Positions 26,268 through 38,857 are shown, numbered from the stretch's first letter. The stretch: DNA of 64,000 nucleotides from Cacajao melanocephalus (GCA_963573385.1 CAUYLG010026991.1:124001-188000), one strand, 5' to 3'. Notes: generated from the sequence alone by a model not told the origin. A program made the numbers and translations.

Positions 26268-26890
26268 TATTGGCTGCTATAACAAGTATTGTAAACATGA
26301 TGGCTTAAGACAATGCTTATAGTTCTGTTGGTCAGATATAGGTCTCACTAGGTCTAAATCAAGATGTTATCAGGGCAATGATTTTTTTTATGGAGTCTCC
26401 AGGGGAGAATTCATTTCCTTGCCTGTGAGCTTCTGGCGACCACCCACAGTCCTTGGCTTATGGCCCCTTCCTCCATGCTTAAACCCAGCAATGGTGGGTC
26501 TAGTCCATCTCACATCTATCTTCCTGACCCTTCTGCCTCTCATGTTAACTTTTAAGGAGTCTTATAACTAACTACATTAAACCCACTTGAATAAACCAAG
26601 CTAATCTCCTTATCTTCAGGTCTTTATCTCACTTTCATTCATATTTGCAAAGTCTCTTTTTCTATGTGAAAAGTCTCTTTTTCTATATATTATTTCATAG
26701 ATTCTCAGGGCAACGCTATGACAAGGCAGTATTATTCTCTTCCTTCTACCTGATGAGAAAATGGCAGCTCAGAGGCTAAGATATGTCCCTGAGATCACAG
26801 AACTAATATCTAGTGAAGGTAAAATATGAATCTAAACACTATGGGTATTTTTTTCAGGTTCTGTTTGGGGACCATTATTCTGTGCACCAC
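26268..26890 (-). mobile_element. MLT1-type MaLR LTR (antisense), interrupted by a copied MIR segment
   Basis: 'gtattggctgctataacaag', 'gatggcttaagacaatg', 'ccaggggagaattcatttcc', 'gtccttggcttatggcccct' and 'tcctccatgcttaaaccc' run to 26690. The expected LTR end 'ggggaccattattctgtgca' then appears at 26868-26888. A 157-bp MIR-derived segment sits between. Confidence 0.65.
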
Positions 26891-27245
26891 AGAGTTATAA
26901 GGATATATGGAGCAGAGTTCACCATGTAAAGACACCAGGAAGAGCAAGGGCTCTTGGCACATTTAAAAGAAAGAAAGAAGACCAATGTTTCAGTAGCTTT
27001 GTAAGCAAAGAGGGTAGCAAAAGAAGTCATGTTGGTTACTGTTTACTGAGGATTACTGTGTCTGTCACTTGTTAAGCACTTTTTATCTATTATTTCATAG
27101 ATTCTCATGGCAACCCTATGACAAAGGCAGTATTATTCTCTTCCTTCTACCTGATGAAGAAATGGTAGCTCAGAGACTAAGATATGTCCCTGAGATCACA
27201 GAACTAATATCTACTGAAGGTAAAATATGAATCCAGATACTCTAT
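26688..27245. repeat. Dispersed direct duplication, about 157 bp, of MIR sequence
   Basis: The stretch from 'ttatttcatagattctcagg' to 'gaaggtaaaatatgaatc' at about 26690-26846 recurs at about 27090-27245 with roughly 8-10% differences. The second copy sits in its natural MIR context (27035-27250); the first copy breaks the MLT1. At the left edge of the first copy 'gtctctttttctat' is doubled (about 26652 and 26674). Confidence 0.8.
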
Positions 27246-27250
27246 GGTTG
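27035..27250 (-). mobile_element. MIR SINE (antisense)
   Basis: Antisense MIR order: 'tgttaagcactttttatc', 'attctcatggcaacccta', 'gtattattctcttccttct', 'gatgaagaaatggtagctca' and 'cctgagatcacagaac'. Confidence 0.75.
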
Positions 27251-27499
27251 TTTTTTCTTGACCACGATATTTTCTCCTCCCAATGCCTGTAATGCCTGTG
27301 CTTGGAAGTAGATCTCAGTGTAAACTTGGAGGGGGTAGTCCATGGTTATTGGTGAGCCTGGCTCCTTCCTTAACTTCTGTGTTAAGTGTGCTTTGAAAAC
27401 TTTCTCACTGGTTTCGAGCTCCAGGGAGAGACATTTTCCTGAGAAACAACAGTACACTGAGAAAGAAAAAAGTAGCTGCTAACAGCTAAGAGCTGATCT

Positions 27500-27640
27500 A
27501 ACTTTAAAAAGCTTTGTAATTTTGGGAATTGGCCTGACCCTCACAGCAGCCCTGGTATTCTTCTGTTGCACATGAAAACTCAAGGGTCACATAGGGTACT
27601 CTGTGACCATGACAGAGTCAGGCAAAAACAAGACCACTCT
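27500..27640 (-). mobile_element. MIR SINE fragment (antisense)
   Basis: 'tgaccctcacagcagccct', 'cacatgaaaactcaagggtc' and 'gtgaccatgacagagtcag' follow antisense MIR order. Confidence 0.5.
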
Positions 27641-28224
27641 GTAATCATGTCTCAACACAAAGCATGAGTGTTGTTCAAAAATGCAACATAAAGTATCAAG
27701 CATCAAAATACCAACCATCCCTCTTTCCTAGATAAAACGGTGACTGCAGCTTCCTTACCAATCATAGCTGAAGCCTTACAGTGGTCTGCCCTCCCTACAG
27801 GTCAATGTGCTAAGATACACAATCACAGAATTGCCTCCACTTACTCAGAGTACCCAATCTAGAACAAACTTTCACTTCCTTGAATCTACTTCAAAATTAC
27901 CTCACACAAGCCCAAATCCTGCAAGTCCTTTCTAGCACCTTGTTACTGAGATGACACATGGCTCCCTTTGGTGTGGTTTTCTCAAATTCCAACAAGCCAA
28001 TAAACCCAACTTTGTTTTATAGGTGTGTTTCTGGGTGTCTGGCTGATGGGTGTTGTCAATCAAGAAACACAAATGCATGTAACAACACCCACATCCCTAA
28101 TGTTCTTCTCTGTGCTGTTGGGGGCTTTAACAGGTTGGGTGAGGTCCTATTGCAAAAAAGGCGCAGAATGCAATTTGGTGACAAACTGCAAGGAACAGAG
28201 TGCTCACAGTACAGGAGGATAAGC
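27641..28224. other. Unique sequence, no gene recognised
   Basis: Contains two overlapping open frames of about 98 and 65 codons near 27958-28254, with no recognisable domains. Probably chance. Confidence 0.35.
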
Positions 28225-28440
28225 AGGGAGACAGAATTTAGGTTCAGTTCCTAAGTCTACACATGTGACCTCAGGCAAGTTGTTTAATCTCTTTCAGCCT
28301 CTGTTTAATCATCTTTAAAATTAGCATAACGATATATCAATTTACAGAAATGGGAAAATTAAATGAGGTAATCCATGGGAAGACCTTAACCCAAAGCCTG
28401 CCACATAGTAAGCGTAAGATAAATGCTGGCTGTTTGTTAC
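28225..28440 (+). mobile_element. MIR SINE
   Basis: 'ttcagttcctaagtctacac', 'tgtgacctcaggcaagttgt', 'gcctctgtttaatcatcttt', 'cctgccacatagtaagcg' and 'aagataaatgctggc' in MIR order. Confidence 0.8.
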
Positions 28441-28825
28441 AAATACTTACTGTGAGAAAAAAAAAAGAGATTTGCTAGAGATGGCATAATCAGGAGTGCC
28501 CAGCTGGAGAAAGAAGGGCTTAAGAAGAAGTGAGTAAAGAATAGGGAAGCCAATACTAAGCGAGGAGGCACTGCAGGCTCCCAGAACAGCAATGGAAGTC
28601 CTCAGTGATTGAAAGAGACAGAGAGACATTCCTCTGAACCGTTCTCTAGCCAAGTCACTGGGACCTTTCACCCTTTCTACGAGGATGACCAGTTCAATAG
28701 ATTATGTTTCAAACTTTATCATAATAGTTAAGCATATGAGTCCTTGGAAAAGGAAATGTGTCCTAAATAATAAGTGATCCTCTTGGGCTGAAGTGGTTTA
28801 GTAAAAACACATAAAAAATGCAACA

Positions 28826-29020
28826 TGGTTTGGGACTGTGAAACACCCGGATTCACATCTTGACTTCTCTTGCTTTATAACATCATGCAACTCACTTTCG
28901 ATTCCTGCACCTTCCTGAGTTCTCTGGCAAAAAGCGATGGATACCTACAATTCAATATTTTTGAATTTTTGAAGGAGAGAGTTTAGCATATCGGATATAA
29001 AAAAAGTATCTATGTTATTC
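28826..29020 (+). mobile_element. MIR SINE, runs into a simple repeat
   Basis: 'tgggactgtgaaacacccgg', 'atcatgcaactcactttcg', 'gttctctggcaaaaagcgat' and an end at 'atctatgttatt'. The GTGATG array starts immediately at the MIR 3' end. Confidence 0.55.
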
Positions 29021-29303
29021 ATGGTGGTGATGGTGGCGATAATGATGGTAGCGCTGGTGATGATGGTGATGGTGCTGGTTCTGGTGCTGGTGGTGATGGT
29101 GATGGTGATAGTGGTAGTCGTGGGCTGGTGATGGGGATGGTAGTGGTGGTGGTATCTCTGGTGGTAATGATGGTGTTGATGGTGATGATGATAGAATTGG
29201 TGAGGATGGGGTTGGTGAGGATGGTGATGCTGGGGTGGTGACAGTGATGGTGATAGTCATAGTCCTGGGGGTGATGACTGTGATGGTGGTGATGATGGCG
29301 ATA
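29021..29303 (+). repeat. GTGATG/GATGGT simple-sequence array, about 283 bp
   Basis: Built almost entirely of TGG, TGA and related trinucleotides in six-base periods, with frequent interruptions. Its reverse complement gives long His/Thr/Ser/Pro-rich open frames that are composition artefacts. Confidence 0.93.
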
Positions 29304-31414
29304 ATTTCCTTCATTCACTGAAAGTTGTCAAGTTGATAATTTTCTATTCTTTAAACTTCATCTTCCACTAACTAACCTGTGTTAACCACACATATCATAG
29401 ATGGACGCAGCAAGAAAGAGAAGGAGGTCTACAATTAAAAGAGGTAGCAAGGGCTGGAGCCTCAGTTCTTCCTTTTTAATTTTTATTCTTTTTAAATTTT
29501 TTGTTTTTAGTTATTATGAATAGATATTAGCAGTATGTATCGAAGGGGTACACATGATACTATTTTTGGCTTTCATACCATTATCTTTTGGTCCTGAGAC
29601 CTAAGCTCAAACATTGTTTCCTACCTTCTTAGAGGCACTCTTTTACCTGAGTGGAGTATTTTCTTATTTCGAAATCTTTTAAAAGCATCATTATACCTTC
29701 ATTAGCGCTACTTTCCCACTTCCTTCCCCCTATCCCCAGGCTGCACGTCAAGTGTTCCAGGGAGATGGCCCCTTCTTTTACTGTGGAAAAAACGAGGACA
29801 AAACCCATCCTCACAGCACCTGAAATTGCAATGTCAACTTCAGCATGAGTTGAACCTGAATTCCTAGTGAATCACAATGTTTATGAGCAGTAAACCTTGA
29901 CTTTATCATGCAATGCCCAAGCAAGCCACACGCTGCGATCTGTCCTCTAACTTCTTTCCTCCTCCAGAATATAATAAATTAAACATAGTATGAAATGCAA
30001 AAAGGTTACATTGAGACACATACTATTTGAAGGTTTAATTCATTTTTCTAGTGTATAAGACACAAGGCTATTAAATTTTTAAAGCAGTGATCTCCTAAAC
30101 TCTCTACTTTATGAGGGTTTTCTTCATGAAGATAAATGGTTTCCTTGCCAAATCAAATGCAGATTTGAAACAAATTAAGTTAATGTTCAGTGGTACAAGG
30201 TAGAATGGATGGGGGAGCTGTTTTATTTTGCATTGTAATAACCATACACACCTAAATCAATAGCTGTGGAAAAAAAGGCAATAATATCACGTAACTGCAG
30301 GAAATGAAATATAGTGGTTGGGTGGGGGGGAACAGGCTGCAAAAAGAAAGAGTTTGTATTGGAATAATGACATTTCATTAAACAGGGAAGGAGTGGTATT
30401 GAAGAGAAGTCCATAGCAGTAAATTCTGTTTCTTATGATAACACTTGAGACGAGTTAAAGTTGGCTGGGTATTGTGATAAAGGATAATGCTGCCGTCCTT
30501 TTGTGCATTGTGCTATAATTTTATGTTTAAAGAAAACCCGAGATTTAAAGAGGCAGCACATGTTTTCTCAGTGTGTCCTTATTCTCCTAATCTGTTGCTT
30601 AATTTGGTACAAGATCTTATAATCTGTCTGAAAGCCATTCCTTGGATAAGGAAGGAAGTCCTAGGTTTAAACATGTGCATTTGAATGAAGGCCAATAGGG
30701 ATTCCTGTTCTTTTTAAAAAATTTTTCGTTTTTGTTGGAGGGGCAAGACGAAACAAAAGGATTTGCAGTTAATAAAAGAGGCTTTTTCAACAGTTATCAG
30801 AGAGAGATTTATTCTCATGGTTGGTATTTTTCAACATATACCTATCTACGTATATTCTATAGAATATCTACATAAGAGATATTATAGGAAGTCTGAACAC
30901 AGCGGCCTTCACAGGTGTGGGGGCCTGACTCAGGGATGTCGCTGTCTGAAAACCACTTTGATTAAACTTTCTTCTCAAGCTGCTTCTAAAAGTGATTGCA
31001 CAAGAAGAGAAGAGAATGGTTCCAGCATTCTCTTCCTCTAGGCACAGCCCCAAATGGCCACAACTTGTTTGAAATCGGCCTTTGGGTACTGAAAGCTAGA
31101 GAGAGGCACCTGTATGTTTTTTTTCTCTCTGGACCTCTTTCTCTTCTCTTTGTGGGAAGGAACAGAAGTACTTTTTCAGTCTGGCACCTGTATGCCCCCT
31201 TCCAACCCCCAAAGCTGGGCCTATGGGGGTGCTTGTGGGAAAAGCAAGGAACTAGAGGGACCACCTCTTCTAGAAAGCCTTCTCTGCCCTCTCCAGTTAG
31301 ATGAACTGTTAGTCTCCATTTATAGTGCTGCTTTGAAGTGGGAAGACAGTACTATGCATTTTCCTATATTATCCCAAATGGTGGGATATGTGATGCCTGC
31401 GAAATGGGAAGCAG
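29304..31414. other. Repeat-poor stretch, no gene recognised
   Basis: A weak antisense L1 3'-end-like run lies at about 29470-29600 ('tttagttattatgaatag', 'gggtacacatgatacta'). The rest, to 31.4 kb, shows no recognisable repeat. Open frames up to about 125 codons (31114-31491) have no family resemblance. Confidence 0.4.
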
Positions 31415-31650
31415 ATACCACAGAGGTTAAGCTTATGGGACCTAGAAGACTAACCACTCAAGGACAAAAGAGTGTCTGTGACCTTCAGTAGCTTGGCCGT
31501 CTTGGGAAATTCCCTTAAACTCTGTTCCTCAGTCTTCTCCTTTGTAAAATAGTACCTGTCCCTCCGGGATGTTGTAACGTTTCGGTGAGAAAATGCACGG
31601 AAAGAATTAGCACAGTGTCCAGGAAGCAGACTCTCTGACAGTTGTTATTG
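31415..31650 (+). mobile_element. MIR SINE
   Basis: 'gaccttcagtagcttggccg', 'tctgttcctcagtcttctcc', 'tttgtaaaatagtacctg', 'gttgtaacgtttcggtgag' and 'ttagcacagtgtccagga' in MIR order. Confidence 0.65.
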
Positions 31651-31689
31651 GCATGGGTATCGCTACCTTCATTATTAAGAACCCTATGA

Positions 31690-31770
31690 ATCATGATTCT
31701 CCCCCATTTATATGTGAGGAACTTGAAGCTCAGCAGAACAAACAGCACACAGAAGGCACTCAGCAAAACT
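31690..31770 (-). mobile_element. MIR-like fragment (antisense)
   Basis: 'cccccatttatatgtgagga' and 'acttgaagctcagcag' resemble antisense MIR. Short and uncertain. Confidence 0.35.
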
Positions 31771-32569
31771 TCTTTCCTCCTGTTTATCCCAAACTTCCTT
31801 CCTTCTCTTTATCTCATTCTCCTGTGTGATCACAATGCTGTGGGATGCTTTTATGTGCAAAAGAGATCTCTCCCACAGATTGATAACTGAAAAGGGTTGC
31901 ACTCTGGAATAGGAAAGAAGTGTCACGTTTGCTTGTCGGATGCATAAATCTGTAAATAATGCCTCAGGTGTCTCCACCCCAGACAGGTGCCACCACGCTT
32001 CTGGGTATCTCAGCCTCTGAAAGTAAGCCCATTTACCAAATGCTGTTTTAATGACTAGGAAGCACTACACAAACTTTAATAAAAGAACTCTGAGTAGACA
32101 TCCGAGGATACAAAGTAAATAGCACATTTAATCACCCACTGAGCACACAGCTCCTGGGATGAAGCTGCATGGTTACTCTTATCCTATATGTCACTCTTTA
32201 CTGTCCTGGTTCTAGAGGACCACTCAAAGCCTCCACCCGTGAAAGGACTGGCAGGAGTCATGAGGAGCCTAGAGTGGGCACATAGTAAACGTCTCACATC
32301 AGAAAATGCAGAAGAGGCTGTTGAGCCCAGATCCTGGGCTTGAGTCAGGCATGAGTGCCCAGCTCCTAAATCAGGCTCAGCACAGGCAAGCCTTGGAGGG
32401 GCTTGTGGCTTCCAGGCACCAGTCTGTGTGCATGCCACACCTATGGGAACATGCCTGTCTTTGCCAATTCTGCAGTGGCATACATGTGGGTAGAGAGGGT
32501 GTAAGCATGGTGCATTGTCCCCAGGTACCACGGACCCTTGCTCTCCTGCTGGCCTGATAGAAAGAAAAG
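31771..32569. other. Unique sequence, no gene recognised
   Basis: An open frame on the minus strand (32184-32627) reaches 147 codons but its 5' part is read out of an Alu and it has no recognisable domain. No gene supported. Confidence 0.4.
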
Positions 32570-32912
<343 letters not shown>

Positions 32913-33234
32913 TGATGCAGCTTGGGCCTGTGCTAGGTGAGGAGGATTCTCTTAACTCTCTTAGCCTCCATGCCTGCCCAACCAAAGCCTTGTCTCCTTA
33001 GCCTACTTGTGTCTGATGCCATGTGTATTTAAGTGGTTCAGCATGTGGGCTCTAGTCCCCTGCCTGGTTCCTATCAAAAAGGATGGGAGAGTGTTATCTT
33101 TGTTTGGCAGAATTTAAAGTTCCTTATTTTTTTTTGTAACATTTTTCCTAAAATTTTAATGTCATAATGATCATACAAAAATAGTTAAAATGACTTTATG
33201 CAAAACTAGCATCTATTCTCAAGTTTTCTGGGTA

Positions 33235-33460
33235 GTGGAAAAGTCAAGCACTTTGGGACCCAAAGACACTGAGTATGGATCTTGATTCAGCAAGTTACTA
33301 ACCTCTCAGTGTGCTCCTTAGTAAAATAGGCATTCAGAATACTTACCAAGTGAAGCTTTTGTGAGAATTAGAAATAAATAACGGGAATGATGTGGTCCGT
33401 GTCATCCTCATTGTGGTAGGCATCCTTGCAGCTGCCATTTCTGCTGTTTTTATTAAGAGG
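33235..33460 (+). mobile_element. MIR SINE
   Basis: 'gtatggatcttgattcagca', 'agttactaacctctcagtgt', 'cttagtaaaataggcattc', 'ttttgtgagaattagaaat' and a degenerate end. MIR order. Confidence 0.6.
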
Positions 33461-33775
33461 GAAGCTCTTTCTATTACAGTGATTTCTGTTCTTCGAGGAA
33501 TGCATAATCCCAGAAAAGTTGCAGTTTAGCGCTTCTCTTGAATCAGTAAAATTTCTTAAATATGTGCTAGACTCTGGCCTGAACAGAGCCTGATAGTAGT
33601 CTCTGTGCTTGTCATGGACGAATTCATAATCTTAAATTAGATAACTAGAAATCATAATGGGTATGTCAGCGAATATGTCAGCTAAAGAACAAAGCTGAAC
33701 TCATCAGACAGAGATTTTCACTTCCAAAGAAACAGAGTCCATTTCCCCTGGGGTTTGGATGACCTGACTGGGTAC

Positions 33776-34262
33776 TGTATTAGTTTCTCATGACTGCTGT
33801 CACAAATGACCACAAACTTTGTGGCTTAAAATGACACAAATGTATCTTTCAGTTCTAGAAGTCAGAAGCCCAAATCAGGTCTCACTGGGGTGAAACCAAG
33901 GTGTCTGTAGAGCTGTGTTCCTTCTGAAGCCTCTAGAGAGGAATTTGCTTCCTTGCCTTGTCTGATGTCTAGAGGCTGCCTGCACTCCTTGGCTCATGGC
34001 TTCTCCCTCCAACTTCAAGGCCAGCATTGGTGGCTTTCTTACGCTCCATCCCTCTCACATGAACTCTCCTGTCCCTTTCATTCTTTCTCTATTATCACTT
34101 GTGATTGTATTGGGATGACTCAGCTAATCCAGGATATCTTTAGTTCAGTTGTATCCGAAAAGTCTTCTTTGGTAGGCAAGGTAACTCTTTCACAGGTTCC
34201 AGGGATTAGGATGTATGCTCTTTTGGGGGCCATCGTTCTGCCTTCCCAGGTGCCATGGGGCA
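33776..34262 (-). mobile_element. MLT1-type MaLR LTR (antisense), nearly complete
   Basis: 'gactgctgtcacaaatgacc', 'acaaactttgtggctta', 'agttctagaagtcagaagcc', 'gcactccttggctcatggct', 'ttcacaggttccagggatta' and 'ttttgggggccatcgttctg'. Same family and orientation as the copies at 21.6 kb and 26.3 kb, and the best preserved of them. Confidence 0.68.
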
Positions 34263-34454
34263 GACACAATCTCCCACAATGAACCATGAGTGGAGTTTTG
34301 CAGAAGTAGAGTGATCCACTGAAGTCTTCAGTAAGTGGAAGTTTCTGGAAAAATTTATGGGAAAAGATGGAGAAACTTTTTTCCAGTTTGGCTTATTATT
34401 GCAGTTTTTATAAAAATACATTTTTACTCTAGTTAGGAGATGATCACCATGATG

Positions 34455-34665
34455 CTAACTGCCTTTCATTGAATATCCTCAATGAGTCACTCATTTTGCC
34501 ACGTGCCTGACCACATAAGCTCACTTTAACTTAATCTTAGTAGTAACCCAGCAAAGCATTATCTCCATCCTATTCAAGGACCTATAGCTATTATATTGTG
34601 CAGCTGAGATTTCAATCTGAGTATGTCTGGCTTGGAAGTCCAGATTCTTTCTAATAAGGCACACA
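34455..34665 (-). mobile_element. MIR SINE (antisense)
   Basis: 'aatgagtcactcattttgcc', 'taagctcactttaacttaat', 'gagatttcaatctgagta' and 'tggcttggaagtccagatt' in antisense MIR order. Confidence 0.55.
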
Positions 34666-34949
34666 AGTTCCTGAGAAGGGATTCTTAACTTTTCCCCTGA
34701 ACTGGGCTCCTAGTCAAAAGTCTTTTTCTCAGCCAGATGTGGACAGATGTAAAACCAGGGGCAAGAATGTCTTTTTAGCTTGAACATCAGCTTGGTGGGG
34801 AGGCCAAGGCTGGCAAGAGCTCAGAGACTCGGACTTTCTTCTCACTCCCCTTCAGGATGCAAGCCCATGGCGAGGAAAGGATTTCCCCTCCAGCCCAACA
34901 TCAAAAGGTTCCAGTCAGGGCTCCCGGGGCCAGGATGCTGTTAGCATGG

Positions 34950-35600
34950 GATATTAACCAAACACACTTCACCCCTGTGTTTGTCAGTGGTGGTTGTGTG
35001 TTTGATGCAGCTTCATTCTTTGGACTTAATTAAAACCCAGCTCCCTCTTTTATTCAATTTATGAGGCCTAGCCTGCAGGATTAAGTGATTACAGACAAAA
35101 AGCCCCATTTGTGAAACACTCCTAAACTCAAGCTGTTACGCTGCTTACTTGTACTCCATTAAATTAATAAGGAATGAATTGGCTGATCCATTATAAATAA
35201 AGCAGTGGGGAGTCTTTGCCCGGTTCATACTTTCCTCTCCCTCCTTGGAGAACATTTGTGTAAAATGATTAGGTTCATATTCATTCAATTGGAATTCTCT
35301 AAAAGTGGAATGCATAAATTACTCTAAAGACACAGAGTTTATCTTAAACATTAACTATGAAGGGTGAATTAATAAGACTATTATAAAGCCATTAGCATTC
35401 AGTATGTTTACCTACAATTGCAGCATACCTAAACTAAATTCAACCCACAATTGCCATTTGTGTTGGGAGATCAACCTAGTTTATTTTAGCTCGCAGTTCA
35501 TTTGCATTCATAACATACCCTTGAAGATTCCATTTTTCTATCAGCATTTTTTTTCGGGGGTTCTCTTATTTGGAAACTTAATTTTTGTTATTCCCCGATT
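34950..35600. other. Repeat-free TAAT-rich block, candidate conserved noncoding element
   Basis: About 650 bp without any repeat signature. It holds many homeodomain-type cores in both orientations: 'cttaattaaaac', 'ccattaaattaataag', 'gtgaattaataag', 'gccattagc', 'ctacaattgcag' and 'cacaattgcca'. This composition is common in developmental enhancers. Inference only; conservation cannot be seen from one sequence. Confidence 0.3.
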
Positions 35601-35851
35601 CAACCATTCATCTCTATTTGGCAGTAATTACACCCAAATGTTTCCAAATATTGGTTGTTAACTCTACAGGATAGGGATCAAGAACTCTCAGGATGTATGT
35701 TAAGCTCCAGAAAAAGTCAATTATTTAAGGACTATGGGGTCACAAACAACTGGGGAGGGGAGATATTCAAAGATTTTTAGTTGACCATGGGCACAGGCTG
35801 TTTAGAGAGGGTAATATGGCTGTGTAAAAGGTAAATGTCACATTGATTCAG

Positions 35852-36105
35852 GGTGTTCTAACTTGGGCCCTCTTGAAGCACTTTGGGCTGGATTGTTCTT
35901 TGTGGTGGGCGCTGTCGTGTGCATTGTACAATGTTTGGCAGCATCCTTGGTCCTGCTCACCAGATGCTGGTTGCAATACCACTCCCCCACTCCCATCCCA
36001 AGTTGTGACAACAAAAATGTTCCAAATGTTGTCAAGTGTCCTCTAGAGATGGGCAGGGGTTGTGATGGGGGCAAAACAGCCCCTAGTTGAGAACCACTGC
36101 CTTAA
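35852..36105. mobile_element. MER20 hAT-Charlie DNA transposon fossil
   Basis: 'ctttgggctggattgttctt', 'tgtgcattgtacaatgtttg', 'gcagcatccttggtcctgc', 'agttgtgacaacaaaaatgt' and the terminal 'gttgagaaccactg' match MER20 in order, about full length. The left end ('ggtgttctaacttggg') is the diverged partner of the terminal inverted repeat. Confidence 0.72.
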
Positions 36106-37524
36106 TCTGTTCCAAGAAGTGAGGGGTCATTTAATCTCTCTTCAGGACTTGGTTTTCTGTTTGTAAAAATGAAGAAAGATGGTCTCTAAAGGATTCTTAA
36201 AACTCTCCAAATACATGACGACATAAACCTGCTCAATGACCTTTGCTTCTCTGTCCTTCATCTGGTGGGGACACAGCATCTGAAAAAGATGAATCATTCT
36301 GCTCTTTAAACTCAGTCTCCTGTCTTTCTCTCTATCCTGTCCCCTGGTAACAAGTTGGTTTCCCGTTGTAGCACTGAGTGGTAAAATTGAAACCATCGGC
36401 AGAGGACCTTCCCTCTTGCGTCTGCACCCACACAGTCTGACTTCCTCCTGTGAGCGACTTGACACCCAGTCTGCCTGATTCTCAATTCTTTATTGTCACC
36501 CAAATGAACTTAGGCCGGAGATGGTTTGCAACAGGGGTGGAGTTGCTGCATTTTCTCTGCTAGAAATTGCAGCACATGTGTGTGTGTGTGTTCCTCCAAA
36601 TGTCTGCAACTTCTAAGTGATTCCTGTGTAGAGGTCCCACAGCCATCAGGAGAGAACTCAGATGCCTGAAAATCAAGCTGTCTCAGGTTTGGAATGGCAA
36701 GTTTCTCTCCCTTTTGCAATGACAAAACCCACACTGCCAATGCAGTAACATTTTCCAATTCCCATTTCCATACCCTGCGGGACTTCAGAATCAGGTAGAC
36801 ATGGTTCTAAGTCCCACTAGCAGGAAGAAGGGGTGTACTTGGGTACAGGTGCAAATAGGAGGTCAATTTAAAGCATGTGGGAGTTCCCTTCTGAAGCTTT
36901 CTGTTTTCCTGCTTCTGACGGGACTGGAAATTTCATCTGTTACCAGGGGATGCTCTCCTTATTTTGGGTACAGAGGTTGAGATGGAGTAATGTGCCAAAT
37001 TACATGTATTTAGAGAGAGGTGAGAGTAGGTATAGCCCTGATTGCCTGAAACCCAAGCCATTGACTCTTGACCTCAGCATTTGGCTTTCTTCCTATCTTC
37101 CAATTCCTAAAGTCATTGTAACCCATCAAAAACCAAGTGTTCACCATCAGAAGGAGCACTGGTTAATTAAATGAATTTTAAAGTAATCTTTATACCTGTC
37201 ATTTGGAAGTCTTGCTTTGCTTTTTTTAAATTCTTTTTACGTTCTTTTATTCTTTAGTTTGTATTATTTTAAATAGTATAGGAACCACTTTTACCATTGG
37301 CTGGTTTTTATGTTTTCTTTTTAATTTATTTCCTTCTCCTCTTTATGTCAGCTGCTATCATGCTCTGCACATCATCCGAGTTTTTAGAAGAATGGGGAAG
37401 GAAAACAGGTAGATGATAGTCAGCAACGTGGATCATTCACCACTGGCTCATTGGTAAAATGTAGTAGTTGGCATCATTTGGTACAGAATAATGTGTACAT
37501 GTGAGCTGCATGTCTGTGCAAAGG
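36106..37524. other. Repeat-poor stretch, no gene recognised
   Basis: A short GT run (36576-36590) and AT-rich low-complexity DNA at 37210-37340 are the only notable items. Open frames up to 107 codons (36142-36465, minus) look like chance. Confidence 0.4.
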
Positions 37525-37725
37525 GGCTTTGCAATCAAGGAGGACAGGTTCAGACACAAGCGTAACATATTTCTAGTTGTATACACTTAGGCCAGTTACT
37601 GAAAATTAGTCTCAGCTTCCTCGTCTGTCTAAAGAATTTATAATCTGTGTCCCTCTGTGCCACAGTGAGGATAAAATGAGGCAGGATTGTCATTAGAGCG
37701 TTTACTAAGGTGGCCGGTCCTTGCA
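37525..37725 (+). mobile_element. MIR SINE
   Basis: 'ggacaggttcagacacaagc', 'acttaggccagttactgaaa', 'tctcagcttcctcgtctgtc' and 'gtgaggataaaatgaggcag' in MIR order. Confidence 0.6.
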
Positions 37726-38550
37726 CACCCTCTCCACGTAGAAGTAAAGTCAGGGAAACTGTCTCCTCCACAAGGCCCCTAAACTTTTTATCCTCAGCCT
37801 AGTGGGAAGGATTAACAAATTCTTTCTTGAAAGAACCCACATGTACATATGGAATTGGCAAAAGCCTGACTCTTTGGCCCAATTCCAACCAAAACTAATC
37901 ATCAGAAACTTCATGCAGATTTACGATTACTTTTTCTATAGCAGAGTTAGGCCCAAGCTGCTGAGACAGAATTAAAAAGGGGCTGCCACAAGCAGCGAGG
38001 GTTCAGGTCTTTACAATGGAACATTTTCCAACAGGGCACCTTGTGGGGACACCCTGAGTCCAGGTTGGCTGGAAATTAAAGTTAAATGTGAACATAGCCT
38101 TCCTCCTCTTCCCTAAGATTGCTGTGATGGGCTCTTACAACTGAGCTGTGGGCTTTCAAGTAATGCTAATAAAGAGAGGCACATAGGATCTTCTCCATAT
38201 AGTGTGTTTAATTTGAGACATAATTTAATTTTATGAAGGCTGGTTTATCTCAATTAAGTCAGATGTGTGCACGGAGGTGTTTCTCATCGTGGGTGAAGTG
38301 GAAACTGCATTGAGCTCCAAGCTTGAGTTTCCCAAACCTCGCCTTGCCCCATCCTTGCCATGTGATGTGTGCTGAGCCATCTCCCTTCTCTGAAGGCCTG
38401 CATACCTTTTCTAAAATGCTTGGTGAGGGTCAGCATGGAGGATGTCAGCTGCAGGCAGCCTGCAGAAATAGTTTGCTAAACACTGGCTAGACACTTGTTA
38501 AGAAATGTTAAATGTATTACTAATATTAAAACACTGGTAAAGTTGACATT
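37726..38550. other. Unique sequence, no gene recognised
   Basis: No repeat or gene could be supported. AT-rich motifs near 38200-38270 ('tttaatttgagacat', 'tctcaattaagtc') are unexplained. Confidence 0.4.
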
Positions 38551-38566
38551 AAAAATGTCAGGTTTT

Positions 38567-38857
<291 letters not shown>

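Noticed and set aside
29015..29318. Histidine-, threonine- and proline-rich 99-codon frames on the minus strand
   Set aside because: Translation artefact of the GTGATG simple repeat; overlapping frames are all open because the array avoids stop codons.
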